A stretch of DNA of 64,000 nucleotides from Henricia sp. BOLD:AAB3569. Lineage: Eukaryota > Echinodermata > Asteroidea > Spinulosida > Echinasteridae. Within the stretch, counting starts at the first letter, position 1. Every line of letters starts with the position of its first letter. The notes below the pieces were generated by a model, which saw only the letters and a program-made list of their open reading frames with translations, searched no databases and was not told the origin of the DNA. Both the position numbers and the translations under genes were made by a program. The stretch spans positions 3,038,001-3,102,000 of the forward strand of contig JBBELK010000096.1 of the NCBI GenBank assembly GCA_037783545.1. Direction: 5' to 3'. Below, one piece after another: positions 61,618 through 64,000 of this stretch.

Positions 61618-64000
61618 ATGCACAATTTGAAGTTCGTCGGAAAATGTCTTGACTTCCAAATTTGCCGACGTTTGGACCACACTTTGACCAAATTCCAGTC
61701 CCAAACAAGACTGAGCATGCGCACGAGTGATCAGGAGTACACGGACAGCCACGGTCTGCAGAGCAGGCAGGAAGCCCGAGCCCAGTTTTCCCTGAACTCT
61801 GAAATTTATCGGCCATTTCCCGGCGAAAGTCTGTCAATTTTTCAGGACAAGTGCGGAATATAGACTGTTTGGAGCATGCACAATTTGAAGTTCGTCGGAA
61901 AATGTCTTGACTTCCAAATTTGCCGACGTTTGGACCACACTTTGACCAAATTCCAGTCCCAAACAAGACTGAGCATGCGCACGAGTGATCAGGAGTACAC
62001 GGACAGCCACGGTCTGCAGAGCAGGCAGGAAGCCCGAGCCCAGTTTTCCCTGAACTCTGAAATTTATCGGCCATTTCCCGGCGAAAGTCTGTCAATTTTC
62101 CAGGACAAGTGCGGAATATAGACTGTTTGGAGCATGCACAATTTGAAGTTCGTCGGAAAATGTCTTGACTTCCAAATTTGCCGACGTTTGGACCACACTT
62201 TGACCAAATTCCAGTCCCAAACAAGACTGAGCATGCGCACGAGTCATCAGGAGTACACGGACAGCCACGGTCTGCAGAGCAGGCAGGAAGCCCGAGCCCA
62301 GTTTTCCCTGAACTCTGAAATTTCTCGACCATTTCCCGGCGAAAGTCTGTCAATTTTTCAGGATAAGTGCGGAATATACACTGTTTGGAGCATGCACAAT
62401 TTGAAGTTCGTCGGAAAATTTCTTGACTTCCAAATTTGCCGACGTTTGGACCACACTTTGACCAAATTCCCGTCCCAAACAAGACTGAGCATGCGCACGA
62501 GTGATCAGGAGTACACGGACAGCCACGGTCTGCAGAGCAGGCAGGAAGCCCGAGCCCAGTTTTCCCTGAACTCTGAAATTTATCGGCCATTTCCCGGCGA
62601 AAGTCTGTCAATTTGTTCAGGACAAGTGCGGAATATATACTGTTTGGAGCATGCAACATTTGAAGTTCGTCGGAAAATGTCTTGACTTCCAAATTTGCCG
62701 ACGTTTGGACCACACTTTGACCAAATTCCCGTCCCAAACAAGACTGAGCATGCGCACGAGTGATCAGGAGTACACGGACAGCCACGGTATGCAGAGCAGG
62801 CAGGAGGCCCAAGCCCAGTTTTCTCTGAACTCTGAAATTTCTCGGCCATTTCCTGGCGAAAGTCTGTCAATTTGTTCAGGACAAGTGCGGAATATATACT
62901 GTTTGGAGCATGCACAATTTGAAGTTCGTCGGAAAATGTCTTGACTTCCAAATTTGCCGACGTTTGGACCACACTTTGACCAAATTCCAGTCCCAAACAA
63001 GACTGAGCATGCGCACGAGTGATCAGGAGTACACGGACAGCCACGGTCTGCAGAGCAGGCAGGAAGCCCGAGCCCAGTTTTCCCTGAACTCTGAAATTTA
63101 TCGGCCATTTCCCGGCGAAAGTCTGTCAATTTGTTCAGGACAAGTGCGGAATATAGACTGTTTGGAGCATGCAAAATTTGAAGTTCGTCGGAAAATGTCT
63201 TGACTTCCAAATTTGCCGACGTTTGGACCACACTTTGACCAAATTCCCGTCCCAAACAAGACTGAGCATGCGCACGAGTGATCAGGAGTACACGGACAGC
63301 CACGGTCTGCAGAGCAGGCAGGAAGCCCGAGCCCAGTTTTCCCTGAACTCTGAAATTTATCGGCCATTTCCCGGCGAAAGTCTGTCAATTTGTTCAGGAC
63401 AAGTGCGGAATATAGACTGTTTGGAGCATGCAAAATTTGAAGTTCGTCGGAAAATGTCTTGACTTCCAAATTTGCCGACGTTTGGACCACACTTTGACCA
63501 AATTCCCGTCCCAAACAAGACTGAGCATGCGCACGAGTGATCAGGAGTACACGGACAGCCACGGTCTGCAGAGCAGGCAGGAAGCCCAAGCCCAGTTTTC
63601 CCTGAACTCTGAAATTTCTCGGCCATTTCCTGGCGAAAGTCTGTCAATTTGTTCAGGACAAGTGCGGAATATATACTGTTTGGAGCATGCACAATTTGAA
63701 GTTCGTCGGAAAATTTATTGACTTCCAAATTTGCCGACGTTTGGACCACACTTTGACCAAATTCCAGTCCCAAACAAGACTGAGCATGCGCACGAGTGAT
63801 CAGGAGTACACGGACAGCCACGGTCTACAGAGCAGGCAGGAAGCCCGAGCCCAGTTTTCCCTGAACTCTGAAATTTCTCGACCATTTCCCGGCGAAAGTC
63901 TGTCAATTTTTCAGGACAAGTGCGGAATATAGACTGTTTGGAGCATGCACAATTTGAAGTTCGTCGGAAAATGTCTTGACTTCCAAATTTGTCGACGTTT
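61618..64000 (+). repeat. Satellite beyond the 12-kb duplication
   Basis: Nine complete monomers and a cut one do not continue the 12-kb pattern. They include two near-identical TTATCGG 258-bp units (61618, 61876), a GAGTCATCAGG unit (62134) that has lost BclI, a GCAACATTTG unit (62651) with TTTTCTCTG, and a second AATTTATTGAC unit (63687). The window ends in the dyad of the last unit, which reads TTTGTCGACG. Confidence 0.85.

Larger units (their letters stand above)
30838..64000 (+). repeat. Right satellite array, 258/259-bp monomer, about 128 copies
   Basis: The same satellite, in the same orientation as the left array, resumes mid-monomer at GACAAGTGCGG and runs to the window end, where the unit starting at 63945 is cut. 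From about 33.3 kb on, AAATTTATCGG, AAATTTATTGG and CTCGACC variants are common; they are rare in the left array. The index ATG positions run 30868, 31126, 31384, 31643 and so on. No gene is supported here. Confidence 0.98.

Noticed and set aside
1-64000. CRISPR array
   Set aside because: The repeat is 258-259 bp with no spacers; units abut directly, and the retrotransposon indicates a eukaryote.
1-64000. tRNA, rRNA or small RNA genes within the monomer
   Set aside because: No A/B box pair, cloverleaf or conserved rRNA segment was recognised in the unit on either strand.

Overview
This window is almost entirely one tandem satellite DNA with a monomer of about 258-259 bp. The satellite is interrupted once, at 29604-30837, by the 3' part of a non-LTR retrotransposon inserted on the minus strand. 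About 240 monomers are visible in head-to-tail, same-strand order. No ordinary protein-coding gene, tRNA, rRNA or CRISPR array is present. A long, homogeneous satellite plus a reverse-transcriptase tail of the CR1/L2/Rex1/Daphne kind points to an animal genome, probably an invertebrate or basal chordate. The sequence does not name the species. A pericentromeric, centromeric or other heterochromatic location is plausible but not shown.

Layout: 1-29603 is the left array (about 114.5 monomers). 29604-30837 is the retrotransposon fragment: (TTA)n tail, 3' hairpin, AT-rich 3' region, then the C-terminal part of a reverse-transcriptase ORF read leftwards. 30838-64000 is the right array (about 128 monomers), opening with an unusually diverged monomer.

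There are two length classes. The 258-bp class reads TTTTTCAGG near the monomer end and the 259-bp class reads TTTGTTCAGG. Other recurrent variants are linked into types: CCCGTCCC usually travels with CCCAAGCCC, and CCAGTCCC with CCCGAGCCC. Minor types carry a 16-bp internal duplication, XhoI or SpeI sites, or loss of PstI.

The types are ordered into nested higher-order repeats. These are 3-mers (775 bp) at the left edge; a 5-mer (1323 bp) at 6.5-9.2 kb; an 11- to 15-mer (2.9-3.9 kb) seen three times at 8905-19300; 4-mers and 7-mers at 19.8-25 kb; a 3-mer (774 bp) at 25.5-29.6 kb; an XhoI-marked 4- or 5-mer at 34.5-37.6 kb; and a tandem duplication of about 12 kb (37592-49475 and 49476-61617) itself built of 9- and 10-mer blocks. 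The copies differ by whole-monomer gains and losses and by short patches, the signature of unequal exchange and gene conversion.

Long open frames occur on both strands only because 258 is 3 x 86 and the unit lacks stops in some frames; I do not treat them as genes. The most informative content is the record of satellite turnover, a per-monomer 11-bp inverted repeat overlapping a half-match to the CENP-B box, and the retrotransposon junction. I found no convincing new multi-gene system.
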